Assembly (NCBI GenBank): GCA_947034895.1
Contig: OX344765.1
Location: 15,381,001 to 15,445,000, forward strand
From: Rhytidiadelphus loreus
Lineage: Eukaryota; Streptophyta; Bryopsida; Hypnales; Hylocomiaceae
DNA length: 64,000 nt
Direction: 5' to 3'
Each line of letters starts with the position of its first letter. Within the stretch, counting starts at the first letter, position 1. The translations under genes were made by a program, and so were the position numbers. The notes beneath the pieces are model-generated. The model was not told where the DNA came from, made no database searches, and saw only the letters and a program-made list of their open reading frames with translations. Shown piece by piece: positions 34,328 through 46,605 of this stretch.

Positions 34328-35728
34328 CTAGCTTCAAGACTGTTGATCAGACTCTTTCCAATTCATCGCCAACTACCGATTGATCCACTTCATTCAGTTT
34401 CACATTTACGAGGTTTTGCCCGGTTTGAGAACCTCTGTCGTCCATCCATCTGTAGATACATATATCAATTTTGCATTCAAAATGTACGTATTTTTCAATT
34501 TTGCCATTGTCTTTTTGGCATTCCGGCGTATGTTCCTCACTTGTAAGCCTGCAAATTCTTGTTACAAATCTCTTACTAGCTTGTACTTGGGTGCAGTCAG
34601 TGATGTGTGCTATTTGTACCTATGAACCTCTGATCTCAAAATAGTGGTGACATGTCAAGTTCTGATTTCGTCAGTAGGAGAGATGAATTATAGTATAACT
34701 ACTGACAGTAGTGTTCAGACGATGTGATGTGCATGTGTCCCGGAGTTATTTCTGAGATCATTCTGAGAGCTTGGGCACCCGTCGATGTGGCCGAAACTTT
34801 TCAGTGATGACAGTACTGTACATAGTCAGTGTCACATCTCTATTGTTTGAAGATTGAGAATGGGGAGAAGAAAGTGTGACAATCCCTTAGGAAAGCCAAG
34901 CCACTTCTGCAATAATGTTTGCTTGTCACCTCTCCTAGGCCACGTTGGCAGCACTGTTCACCAAAAAACAAGAAGAGCTAGCCTAAATTCTTTTTCCCTC
35001 AAAATTGACTAGTTTCACAAATAGACCATCTCAAATTTGTACAAGGTTTTGGGATTTTTTTAAACCATACGGCCTTCAAGGGTCTCATTAAAGATTGACA
35101 TGTCACAACATCCATAGCAACTTGGCTTGAAAAATTCAAAGACATTACACACCACGGTGGGCATACCTGGCAAAACACAAGTGGAGGAATAAGTTCACCA
35201 AGCAAATGAAGTGAACATATGGAGTGGAATTGGGAACCTCATGGATTCAACTAGAAGTCCCTGCCACTTGCCCCATCATCTAGGGTAGTTCAAGGTCATT
35301 TTGAACCAATTTGTACAAAGTTTGGAATGTACAAAATAGAGTTGTGTTTTGAGAACCTCATGAACTCAACCAAAAGTTCCTACCACTTGCCCCATCATCT
35401 AGGGTAGTTCAAGGTCATTTTGAACCAATTTGTACAAGGTTTGAAATGTACAAAGTAGAGTTGTGTTTTGAGAACCTCATGAACCCAACCAAAAGTTCCT
35501 ACCACTTGCCCCATCATCCAAGGTAGTTTAAGGGCATTCTAGACCAATTTGTACAATGTTTGGAATGTACAAATTAGAGTTTTGTTCCACAGTCTTTGTT
35601 GTTGGGACCAAAAGCTAGTGATTCGAGTTTTAGCTTAATTTTGGCGTGGCAAGCTTGTATGTTACTAGATTTGCACCGGCACGCTATAAAGACATATTGT
35701 ACAATTGTATTTCTTGATTAACTTAAGT
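34328..35728. other. SEC14 3' region and repeats
   Basis: The first few hundred bases after the stop probably hold the 3' UTR. Beyond about 34850 the sequence becomes repetitive: a partial copy of the GTCACACCTTCTTC element, then the 119-bp tandem repeat. No further gene recognised. Confidence 0.45.
35234..35582. repeat. Tandem repeat, 3 x 119 bp
   Basis: Three consecutive copies start GAACCTCATG at 35234, 35353 and 35472. Each contains CCACTTGCCCCATCATC and ACCAATTTGTACAA; copies 1 and 2 differ by few bases. Confidence 0.9.
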
Positions 35729-36386
35729 TTAACCCCTAAATGCCCAAGGTACCAAAATCTAGTGTCATCAAGACTTTAAAGTTAAATAAAACCTTACCAA
35801 GTTACTATTTTTAGTAGTTTATATTTTTGAAAATTCTTTTTGAAGTCTAGTTTTAGCATCAAAAATCCGATTTTGAAAATGAATGATTATGATTTTCTGT
35901 TCAAGATTTTGTGTAAGAGTGTCCATTGCAAATATTGATTTTCTAGTGTTGAGTACTCTTAGAAATGAGCCTAAAATGCATTAGATCTTGTAGAAAAAGT
36001 CTCATTAGAAATTCTTAAAAAAAAATTGTAGAGTAGATCTTGAAAATTTGTAAATTGATTGGGGTTATGCATGTTATGCCCTTTAACCTCATATTTTTTT
36101 GGTGACCAATATTTTAGATTTGACATGTGAAAAGAAGATTGAAAGATTTCAAATCACTTTCACAATTTTAACACCCTCATGATCAAACATTATAATTTTT
36201 CAATCCATAAGTGATATTTTTTTTTGTTTTTTTTCCTACGTGATCTCTAACATGCCTAGTTTGAATTTGTACAATTACAATTCAAATAATTGATAAAAAT
36301 GATAAAATATTGGGGTGGGGGTTCAATTAAAAGCAAATTCTGAGAATCTCAAAAAGGTCTTGTTGTCTTGGGCATTTAGAGGTTAA
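35729..36386. mobile_element. TTAA-bounded (piggyBac-like) element
   Basis: TTAACCCCTAAATGCCCAAGG at the left and, inverted, TTAACCTCTAAATGCCCAAG at the right, with exact TTAA at both borders. The interior is 650 bp of AT-rich non-coding sequence. Confidence 0.7.
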
Positions 36387-39300
36387 AGAATAGCAACACA
36401 AGAAGAGGCATTAGAGATGAGACAACACTCCTATTGAAATACACACTTTTTTTCATTCTCACACAATTTTATTTTGGTAGTCAACAAAGCATTACTTGAG
36501 AGTCCTTTTTTCATAAAAAAAAAAACACTCAAAACTACCATTTCTATTACATAGAACAAAAACGTTTTAAGAATTTTTCTTTTTTATATCTAAGTAACCA
36601 TGTAATCCTGCACTAGACTATTATAAGATTGTATGGAAGAATTTTCAGAAACTTTCACTACATAGATTACAAAAAAATGAGTATTTGTACACCTTGCTTG
36701 GCTAGAATTTTTGGCTTTGAATCTTCTTAACCTAAATTTTTCGCACTATTTTTTTTTTTTTCTTCTTTTGATTTTTTTTTTTCTATTTTCTTGATTTTTA
36801 TTCATAAAAAAATTGTTAAATAGAAGTACATTTGAGATAGAAGGAAAAAATAAATTGTTAGTAGTTCTAACTAAAGATTGAATTGAAATACATTAATCCC
36901 AATGGTGAGAATGTTCTAGCAAGCAAAGTCAACTATGTAGAACTTTTATTTTTGAAGAGTTGTGAAAATTGAGTTAAAAAATAAATCCTATAAGTTATTT
37001 TTCCAAAATGATGCAATGATTGCTTAGTAAATCAAAAAAATTCATAACCTTCACACCACTAATCCAATGGAATGAATTAGAGGTTCTTATGTAGACAAAC
37101 ATATAATCTTTGAGAATAAAAATTCAATTTTTGGTGATTTTTTTTGTATTGCCCACTAAATTGCTTTGGTGGCATAACTTTTGCTCCCATGCACTAATTG
37201 AAATAAAAATTATATTCTCAAAAAGCTAATGTGATTTCCTATTTTCAAAAAAGTTTCAAAAAGTGATGTTAAAAATTGAGGCCACACAAGTCTACCCAAG
37301 ATCCCAAGAGTCCCTTGAGGGGAACTTAGGGACTTGGAGAATTTAGAGTTTAATTTGATTGCTATCAACTTGGTTGAGTCTTTGGGAGCATTCCAAACAT
37401 AAATGTTTGTACAAGCTAGTGAAGCACAAAATATAGTTCAAAAATGAAGAGGAGAATTTGATCCATTCCTAACTTGTGCAACAATTCCAATCAAACATGT
37501 AAGCATCATCTTTACAAACAAAGCATTCGATTGTAGTGTTTGCCACTTTGGCCATTCTAAAAAAAGCAATAGCAAATACAACATTTGAATGTAAGTGGTC
37601 AATACAACGTGAAAAAGAGGAGCAACAACCTACACCTATAAAGGGCAAAGTTAGGAAAGTGGAGCAGAGGTTGGAAAGCTCTATTTCAAATCAAATGAAA
37701 AAACAAGTCATGACAAGAATCCATGCATTGGAAGAAGATGAGTAGGCTCAAGACAAGAGGCAAAAGACTATGTTTTAGCATAGTCGGGGTGATTGGGCTC
37801 ACCTATGAGTTACTAGTGGGGTACTTCAACTTACTGAGCTCATCATAGACTAGGGTTGGGTCCCTTTCCAATGAATGAGTGGAGATGCTTTATTTAAGAA
37901 ACCAATTTTGGGTATTGGTTGATATTTTTTACTTTTAGAATCCAATGTGAATGTTTTATATCCTTGGGATCAATTTTCATAAGTGTTATATGTCAATACA
38001 CTATATATGTATTGTTTGCTTCCGACCTCTAAAATTCAACCTCTTAAGGATGTTTTGAGAATGGCATGCAAGAATAAAACAACATGTATTATGAAGAACA
38101 CTATTATACAATCACCTTTTGGTAACTCTTGAACACATCTTCTTGAGTTAGAATTTTCACACAATGAGCATATGCAAGTGTACCACACAATTCTGCAATC
38201 AAAATAGATTCAAGGATTTGTCCCTCTACAAGAAACTCGTAAGTGAAGATGGGTGATGGGCCCTAAGTACACAAAGTTTGTATCATACCAAGCTAAAGAA
38301 GAAGGAAGAAAAGAATGTTGAACATATGTGATGTGATGCATTTGCACTAGTTGTTGGTAATCACAAAGACCAAAAGCATTGGTAGCCAATGTTACTAGAC
38401 TATAGCCTCGCCTTATTTTGATTATGCCAAGCTTTTTCACAGACTAAGAACACATAACCATAATTGTTGGGTCTCTTTACATATAGAGAATACATAGGGA
38501 GGATTTAAATTTATAAATTCATTTTTAATTTTGATAGAAATAATTATGTTAATGATGCTATTTGAATTTTGATTATACTCTTATTATCTAACATAGTTAT
38601 TTACTTAACATCAATGTTTATAGATAAGCATAATCAGAGAATAAAATAACAATATAAAATATTTGGTAGAATAAATTTACAAGCTTATAGAATTGTTTGC
38701 AACTAATATTTGCAAGTTCTTACAATTTGGGTTTATATTTGAGACTTAGTCAATGGAAAATCTATATCTTGCTACAATTCAAAGAAAACATGGAAAAATT
38801 GGAGATACATCATTTTTCCATTTAAGTATTACTAAAACTTATTGGATGTTACCACATACATATAGAAGTAATTGTAGATTTACTATTAGGCTTTGAAATT
38901 TTAAACTTCATATTTTGTTTCCTTTTTCCACTTAGGTGGGTAAACTAGTCCAATTGGTGCTAAGCAGTATGAAAAAACATAGTGAATTTGAATAGGCATT
39001 GTTCGTATGAAAGGAGTTGTTTGTGAGGATAGAAAGGCCAAGTTGGAAGTCGGTTTGGCAACCATCTACTCAGCTCCTATTAGGATTTGGTGGTCTCATT
39101 TTGATTTTTCACCCATGGCAAGGAAAGTGTGGAGTTCAGTCCAAGTTGGCTATTATTTTTTGTTGTTTTGGGATTAATGATTAAGAGAATTTAGTTGCCT
39201 ATTTGGATTTGTTTGTGTTTGTGTTTGTTGTGTTTGTAATTCATGAATTTGTATTGGATCTATGAGTGTTTATTGTGTGATTATAAGTATGCCAAATTGG

Positions 39301-39948
39301 AATTACAATTGTTAAAACTGGATTGATGTCGTCAAGGTTGAATTATGTCTATTTAGAGTGTTGAGCAATTGATTTGGAAATAGGTTGCTAATTGGAACTA
39401 GAAGTCAAAGATAAATTCTTTACTGGTACAAAATTCCCATCAACAAGTCTCCTTTGAAACGAACTTAAAATACTACAAAGTAATTTCCAAATTGGTTATT
39501 ATTCATTTCAATAATGATACTTGGGCTAAGGTTGGATGGAAGGCTAGATAGATTTGCATGACTTTGGGCCCTCCATTTACTATATAGTAGTAAGGCTCAA
39601 TTCCAATCCCAATTTCAAATCATGTGCTCTTAGATTTTTTAATGTTCAATTTAAAAAATATAAAACACACACCTTCTTTTTTTTCATATTTTTTCTATTT
39701 CAAAAATAAAATAGAAAGTCTTTTTACCTTTTTTATTTACATTTTACTTTTTCTTACTATTTTTTTCTATTTTTTTTACTTTTCAAAATCATATTTAAAT
39801 GAAATTTGACTTCATTTATCATTATATATTTTTAGTTATTTATTTAATCAATATGCATTGAGTCTCTTTTCCTATTGTCCTATATCTGCAACATGGTGAC
39901 TATTCAAAGAGAGAAGGTTTTATCTAAAACATCTTGAACATTTTGTAC
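36387..39948. other. Gene-free AT-rich stretch with a diverged TTAA-family copy
   Basis: About 36500-37320 aligns by eye with the interior of 2285-3195 (CTCAAAACTACCATTTCTATT; TCCCAATGGTGAGAATGTTCT), but neither end is clean. A 69-codon frame at 37536-37745 is Lys/Glu-rich with no family assignment. The frame at 39624-39809 is T-rich low complexity. Confidence 0.45.
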
Positions 39949-40524
39949 TTACTTAATTTCATTTATAGAATATCCATATGGAATACTCAAAAGAAGTAGA
40001 AAAATTTGTCTACAAGATTATGGATATTACATCAAACCTAAAGTTGGATTAGTATTATTATTAGATTTACAAAATGTAAGGCATGGAACTATAGCAAATA
40101 GTGGGGTTTTCTAAATGGGAGTTGCTTCTCTAACATAGAAATCTATTTTAGATCCTTTTGAAAGAATCACACAAAGAAATAGATGAGATTAGGAGAATCA
40201 AAGAAAAATAAATCTTTATAATCAAAGTCTAGAGAATTGAAAGGAAATCAAATTAAAATGTAATTTGACTTTTCTAATACACTAATCTCATCCATTACTT
40301 GTGTGATTCTTTCAAAAAGATCTAAAATAGATTTCTTTGTTAAAAGAGCAACTCCCATTTAGAAAACCCCACTATTTGCTATAGTTCCATGCCTTATATT
40401 TTGTGAATCTAATAATAATACTGATCCGTCTTCATGTTTGATGTAATATCCATAATCTTGTAGACAAAATTCTCTACTTCTTTTGGGTATTCCATATGGA
40501 TATCCTATAAATGAAAATAAGTAA
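39949..40524. mobile_element. Foldback element: 244-bp inverted arms around an 89-bp loop
   Basis: 39949-40192 and 40282-40524 are reverse complements with roughly 20 mismatches. Both arms, read in the same sense, carry a mostly open frame containing Y(G)YYIK and RHGTIANSGVF, then a shared stop. The frame resumes MGVA(L/S)LT. I do not recognise the protein. The structure could fold into long dsRNA. Confidence 0.75.
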
Positions 40525-43500
40525 ATGCAGAATTAGAAAGTAAAAAAGAATTATTATTGTGATAATAATAAGTAAAACATAAACATATATTTTTATATTT
40601 TTAACACCATATTTACAAACGCTGAGGTTATGTATCATTAAAAAAATTAAAATTGAACACTAGGTATAAAATGAATGTTGAAATTTGAAAATATCAAATA
40701 ATGCAATTTAAAAAGAATACATGTATAATACCTTTAGTAAGCCACATAATGAATCCTATAATGAAACACTTTGCATGATGAAATTTTCACCCTCCAACTA
40801 GGCCAGGTGTGTCACAATGTGTTGTATGTGATTGTGACTAGTGCACTATTGTAGTGTGGATGTTGTAGTCTACTCTAGGTCCAATTCATTAAAAAATAAT
40901 TCAAAAAATAATTCAATATGACATCCAATGAAAATTTTCAGAAATTATAAGGTGGAAAAATTGAATACTAGTAGTGTAAAAAATATTAATGAAAATAATC
41001 TTAATCCCTATATGTTTTTTACTTTGTTTTCTTAAAAAATGCTCCAAAACTGTCATTTCTAGTACAACTACCAAATTTTAGAAAAAAAAACACTTCACTG
41101 AGAACTCTTCGTATTACATGATCCTACAATTACATGTTAGAATCTTGTAGTACGTTGTTTGAGAAAATGTGGAAAACATTTAAGATATTTCCACCTTGTA
41201 GATTGCAAGACATTAGCATTTGAAGTGACAAAAATCCTTTTTTGACCCAAATAACTGCACTTCAAAAGGTCACATTTGTATGAAAAAATTGTCCAAATGA
41301 TAGAATTTCTTTGGATTCATTCTTCAATGCAAGTTGTCTACATGCTTGAAAATTTTCAAATCATTTGGAATTGTCCAACATATAGGAAAAAAAATTTAAG
41401 TAGAAAGAAATAGAAAATGATTCAAAATACTAAATTGTTGAGAATTTAATTATGGAATTGAAAAATGCAAATCCCAATGGTTGTAATGTTGTAATAAACA
41501 ATCTATTGCTTCTTCTTTTTTTTAATTTCAAATAATATCAAAAATTGAACTAATTAAAAACTTTAAAGTTTATTTTAGAGTAGAGAATCCATAACTACTT
41601 GCAAACTAAAACTCCTCATAACTTTCATCTTGTTAATCAAATTGGAATGATTCAAAGCTTTCCATATCGTATAGAGCCTAATGAATATGATCCCAACATA
41701 TAGTAGATGTAGGGAAGACCTTGAAATTCCTTCTAAAACTTCAAGTGGTGGGAGGTTTTAAAATTCCTTCCAAAACATAACCCCAAAAAATGTTTTTGGC
41801 TATTTGATCTCCATGTGTCCACAATCTAAAGGGCTAAGTAGGGACTTAAGGATAGATGGCTCTAGAAGCAACTTTTAACATAGAGGTATATTTCACTTTC
41901 TTCAATGTACCAACAATGTACATTTTAGGAGGGGGTCGCTTCTAGAAACCATTGCATTTCAACTTCAAAAATTTGTAACTAATTCCACAAAGATCCAAAA
42001 AATATGAAACAACTTGGATTAGATGTCAATTTCATTTTTCTTCCTATTAAAATTTACGGAGTTTAGCTTCCATAAAAATGCAATCAGCTCTTAAAGGGGC
42101 GCTTTAAGATCCTCCTTACCTTAGTTGGAACCATTGGATCCTCAACTATAGAAGTCCCCATGGAGCCCTTGCAAGCATCAATATTTTTCACTTGTCCTTG
42201 ACCGTAGTGACTACGGTATACAATAAAATCTGAAATCTTTAATTTATTTCTTTGAAACAATGACCTTAGTGACTATATAACATTGAATACTTTGAATAAA
42301 TTCTATTTTTGACCCCATACTTGGTCGTTAGGCTTGAAAAAACATATTATAGAAAGGGAACCCCAATTTTTAAGGGTAAATATGATTTTAAAGTAGAATA
42401 AAATTTTATAATGAAAAAAAATCTTTGATAATATTGATAGAATCTCAATGAATATTCACATCATTTGGTCAATATACTTAAATATTTAGTAGGAGCTGCC
42501 AATCTTCTTGATAGTTGAGTATAATATCCTCTATTAAAGATACTTGATTTCTTTACTTCATTCATTTTTTTATTATCCCGTCCATTTTTATAGTTCATCA
42601 TATATTAAAAATCAAAATCTTTTCCATTAATTCTATTTACCTCCATTTTCATAGTACATTATACATTTTACATCATATATTGGTTGATTGAGACACATTC
42701 CATTAAATGTTTGCTAACATCCAAAAATTTTAAGGGCCCTTAAAAAATAAAGTCTAGAAAGGATAAAAAATTTAGCCAAGGTACATTATACTTCTTGTAC
42801 TTTTAACTAAATTGTACCTCTTTACACTTAATTTGAAAGTCCTTTTAATATTTTTGTAGTTTAGTTTTTTTAACAAAAAAATGACCTAAAGTGAAGAGAA
42901 ATAGTGTCCTATATTTATCATAAATTTTCCATATATCATTGAAACATTACATTTATTTAAATATTATCTTCCTTATAAGGACATTATATCTCCCTAAAAT
43001 TATATAACCTAGTTCTAAAGCCCATGGGTCAACAAAGATCAATTATTTGTATTTGGATGGTGATATGGAGTGAGTGATTTTAACAACAAAAGAGAATTTA
43101 GCAAAGTAAGTGTTGTTAGTGCAACAAGAATATAAGGATGGAAGGACAAGTCCCTAAAACTTAAAATTGTTTATTCTAAATAATTTCAAATGCCCCATGT
43201 GACATGAAAAATTAATAAATTTGTACATTTGACAAGGCTTTTATGCAAATACAAAATACAAGTAGCACTACAACTAATTTAAGATTTGAATGCAACTCTA
43301 CTTTTGAATAGTTGAATAGCAAAGTTCCAAGAAATAAATCTTCAAATTGAATTAAAATTTGAACCAAACTTGGTGTATAGAAAAATCACCTTCCTTAAAG
43401 AAGACCAACTATAGTTTTCAAACATTTGCATTAACACCTTTATTTATTTGCAATTCCTTTAATTGGAGACTCCTTGGTCTTATTTTTTTGCAAACATTGT

Positions 43501-43877
43501 TTTAATTAGCCAATTGTATTTAGATCTTCATTTAAACCCTAATATAGGATTTATCTCCAATTTCAAGTACCAATCTAAAAGGGCATGGTTCAAATTCCAC
43601 TATTGACATTTTTTACTTTTACAATCCTCCCTTCATGGTCTTATTGTAGGGTGAAATAGGATTCCAATGTATCTAAGCATGTATTATTTGGATATTGTAT
43701 GAATAAGTTATGAAATTTTGAAATATTTTGATTTTTATAATCTTGGAAGTGTGGCCCATAATAGTGTAGTCAAATAAAAATGATTAGATTCATCGATGCA
43801 TTATTTGTTTCTATATCATTTTTTAAAGTTATTTATTGAATACTTTTAGTCCTCAACATTCTTCATGGGTTAATAAC
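40525..43877. other. Gene-free AT-rich stretch with a TTAA-family copy
   Basis: From 41001 (TTAATCCCTATATG) to about 41700 the sequence follows the 49778-50711 element in opposite orientation. It includes the uninterrupted site corresponding to the insertion at 1126. The right end is lost. No gene recognised in the remainder. Confidence 0.5.
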
Positions 43878-44843
43878 CAGGGCTGCTATTTTGTGAGTGT
43901 GTGAGTTTGTCAGCTTGTGAACATATAATTTATTAGGGATTCTTTCTAAAAATTTTGGTCAAAATTTATTATTTTTAAATTTTAGTAACTATTATCATAA
44001 ACCTATTACCGTGGACCTAATATTGTGGTCCCTTGAATAACCTTGATGTGCTACTTATTGGACTTTGCTAGATTTCAAGAAGAAGAAAATCAATTATTAA
44101 TTAAAATTTGTTTAAAATCAATCAACTAAGGTTGTTCCATTGAGATTATGATCACTCCCCTCTTGTTGCTTAGGACCCTTCAAAGACGAGGGGAGCCCCT
44201 TACACTGGAAAAAAAACTATAATTTTTTCTATTTTTTTCCGCTACAAGAGGGCTCCCTTCGGCACCAAGGGGTCCAAGCAACAAAAGGGGAGTGATTAAC
44301 CAAATGACCATCTAATCAAAGATAGAAGAGTTGGACCCTTGGAAGTCCTATAAGAGGATTGTGATTAACTAATCAACAATTTGGTGTAATTGAGTTCATT
44401 CCTTACAAAAATAATCCCTACCAACCAAATATTTTCTTTCAAGATCTTAACAAGTCCGATTACCAACACGTTGGGGTAGAGGTGTAGGTACCTCCCATCG
44501 GCCTTGAGAGGACCTATGCTACTACAAGATAGTAGTTTTTATCTAAAACATGTCCAATAATAGTGGATCAAAAATAATTATTGAAATTTTCCTATTAGAC
44601 CTACACTGCTATAGGATAGGGATCAACCAATTTTCTACACAAACTTATATCCATCTCCATAGTAAAAGCTACTAAAAATTACTAAAAATCATAAATTTTT
44701 GCCAAATTTTATAGACAAAATCTATTATTAGAAATATTATTAAGTTTTCTTTTGCTTCTTCAAATTTTGAAGCTCAACACTCATATAATTTCTATTCAAC
44801 GCTCATAGGCTTATGCTCACACGCTCTCAAAATAGCACCATTG
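43878..44843. mobile_element. Mutator-like non-autonomous element with 10-bp target duplication
   Basis: Starts CAGGGCTGCTATTTTGTGAG and ends, inverted, CAATGGTGCTATTTTGAGAG. Flanked by exact GGTTAATAAC at 43868-43877 and 44844-44853. No coding frame. It contains a nested palindromic MITE at 44151-44296. The CAGGG start also occurs in hAT elements, but a 10-bp duplication favours Mutator-like. Confidence 0.7.
44151..44296. mobile_element. Palindromic 146-bp MITE nested in the element at 43878
   Basis: The arm ATCACTCCCCTCTTGTTGCTT at the left pairs with its near-complement at the right (AAGCAACAAAAGGGGAGTGAT). Pairing resumes across GGACCC and GGGAGCCC, leaving a short A/T-rich centre. Confidence 0.75.
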
Positions 44844-44853
44844 GGTTAATAAC

Positions 44854-46605
44854 CTCTAAGAAGAGCTTCACATGTAGAGTTTTAAAGAACTTTACTTGAG
44901 ATTTTTGAGAAATTTGACATGCTCTTCTAAATTCAAATCTTGAAACTTTTGTATGAATATTTTAGAATAGCTCCTAATCATCATTTTCTATGTGTGAAGC
45001 TTTGTTTCATGTCATTTCAATAAATATTGCCAAAATTATAAAGACTTGTGTGATTTTAATGTCAAAGCAAACAACTAAATATATTCATACATTTTTATAA
45101 AATTAAATTTTGCTATTTGATTGGATTAATTGATAATTGCATCAAAAAACTATACCATCCTATTTCAACTAATGAGGTTAGAGTTAAGAGGGCTTTTATT
45201 TTTTGGGCAATGAAGGAAAAAAATGTACTAGTTGTATTTTACAAGTTATTTTTTGAACTCAATTAGAAGAATTTTCAAATAAATTATATAACCATTGGAT
45301 ATATATTGCTTACTAGAATATTTTCACAATTAGGATTGACAAATCTTAATTTCATTCCAAAGATGCTAGTGATTTATGTTTATCTTTCATCATGTACTAC
45401 CTTCCATTTAGTAATTTGTTTTAAGAAAAAAAATAGTTTTTCAAGTTCAGACATTATAATCTTGCAATCAATAAGGATGTATACTCTGAAATTTAGGGAA
45501 TACATAAGTTAACAAAAAATCATGTGGTTGAATTGATATTGGTAGTAGAATACAAAATAATGAAGATTTTAGCTTCACTTTATCAAAGAGTATTTTGAAG
45601 TTTGTTTGGCCTTCAAATAACAAAGAACTTTAGGGGTTAAGATCATCTTATTGTAAGAAAGCAATAGACGTCCTAAAACTGCCACTTTGAAAATTTGGAG
45701 ATTGTTTTGAAGAACTTGTAGAAGTATTTGAATGCAATGAAAACTAAAATGAATATATTTCAATCAATTGACAATTTTTTTAACCCTGAAAAGGCAAATC
45801 TATAATTGTATAGTTGAAGCTCAAAATCCTTGACTTTACACCTTCCATTTTCATGCTCTTTATAAGTGAAATGTTTTTTTTATAAATATTTTCGAGATGA
45901 AATCACGTCTTTAGTGTTTGTCATGAACTTTTCAGATTTTTGGATGAGAATTTCAATTTACCATGAGCTTTTGAAGAAAAAATGAAGAAAATTCATATCA
46001 AATACAAAACATTCTTGAAAAATTTAGAAATTTGAGGATTATTAGTAAATTATAATGTGAAACATTATATTATAAAGAAAATTTTCTTATCAATCTATAT
46101 TTAGCAACATGATCATTGATTTTCAACTTCAAACTTCAATAAAATGCTCATTCTAGAATATTTCAAAATATTCAAATAACGTAGATACTAGATTTTTGAG
46201 CTTTCGTTTTTATTTTTGTCAAAAAAAAAAAGTCATCAATTTGAATGTTAAAATCCAATTTTAAAGGAAAGAGGTTCAAATGATTGAAATATACTTTATA
46301 TGTATACCATTTTTTAATAATTTAGCTTCCTCTAGCAAAATCAAAAGACAACTCATTTGACTTGACTAACTTTACTCAATGATGTGGATATGGCATCAAA
46401 ATAGTTGTTGACACCCTCTAAAACGATGAAAATCATCCATTTTTTAATACGAAAGAGATTGTTTAACCATCCAAAAGATACTTTCAGTCCCTCAGAGGGT
46501 TAATGAGATCTATTGCTAAGCTTGCTAGATTAGTCCAAAGGTCCCATCAAATTCTAACTTGAATGTTTTCATAAATGGTCTTTTTATTTTTACTAGAGTA
46601 GGAAT
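44854..46605. other. Gene-free AT-rich stretch with TTAA-family fragments
   Basis: 44990-45060 matches, inverted, 53740-53800 (GTGTGAAGCTTTGTTTCATG). An ACTTTAGGGGTTAA end lies at 45627-45640. A weak candidate element runs 45780-46503 (TTAACCCTGAAAAGG to CTCAGAGGGTTAA). No gene recognised. Confidence 0.4.

Noticed and set aside
35234..35582. CRISPR-like direct repeats
   Set aside because: The repeats are contiguous 119-bp units without spacers, in a eukaryotic genome.
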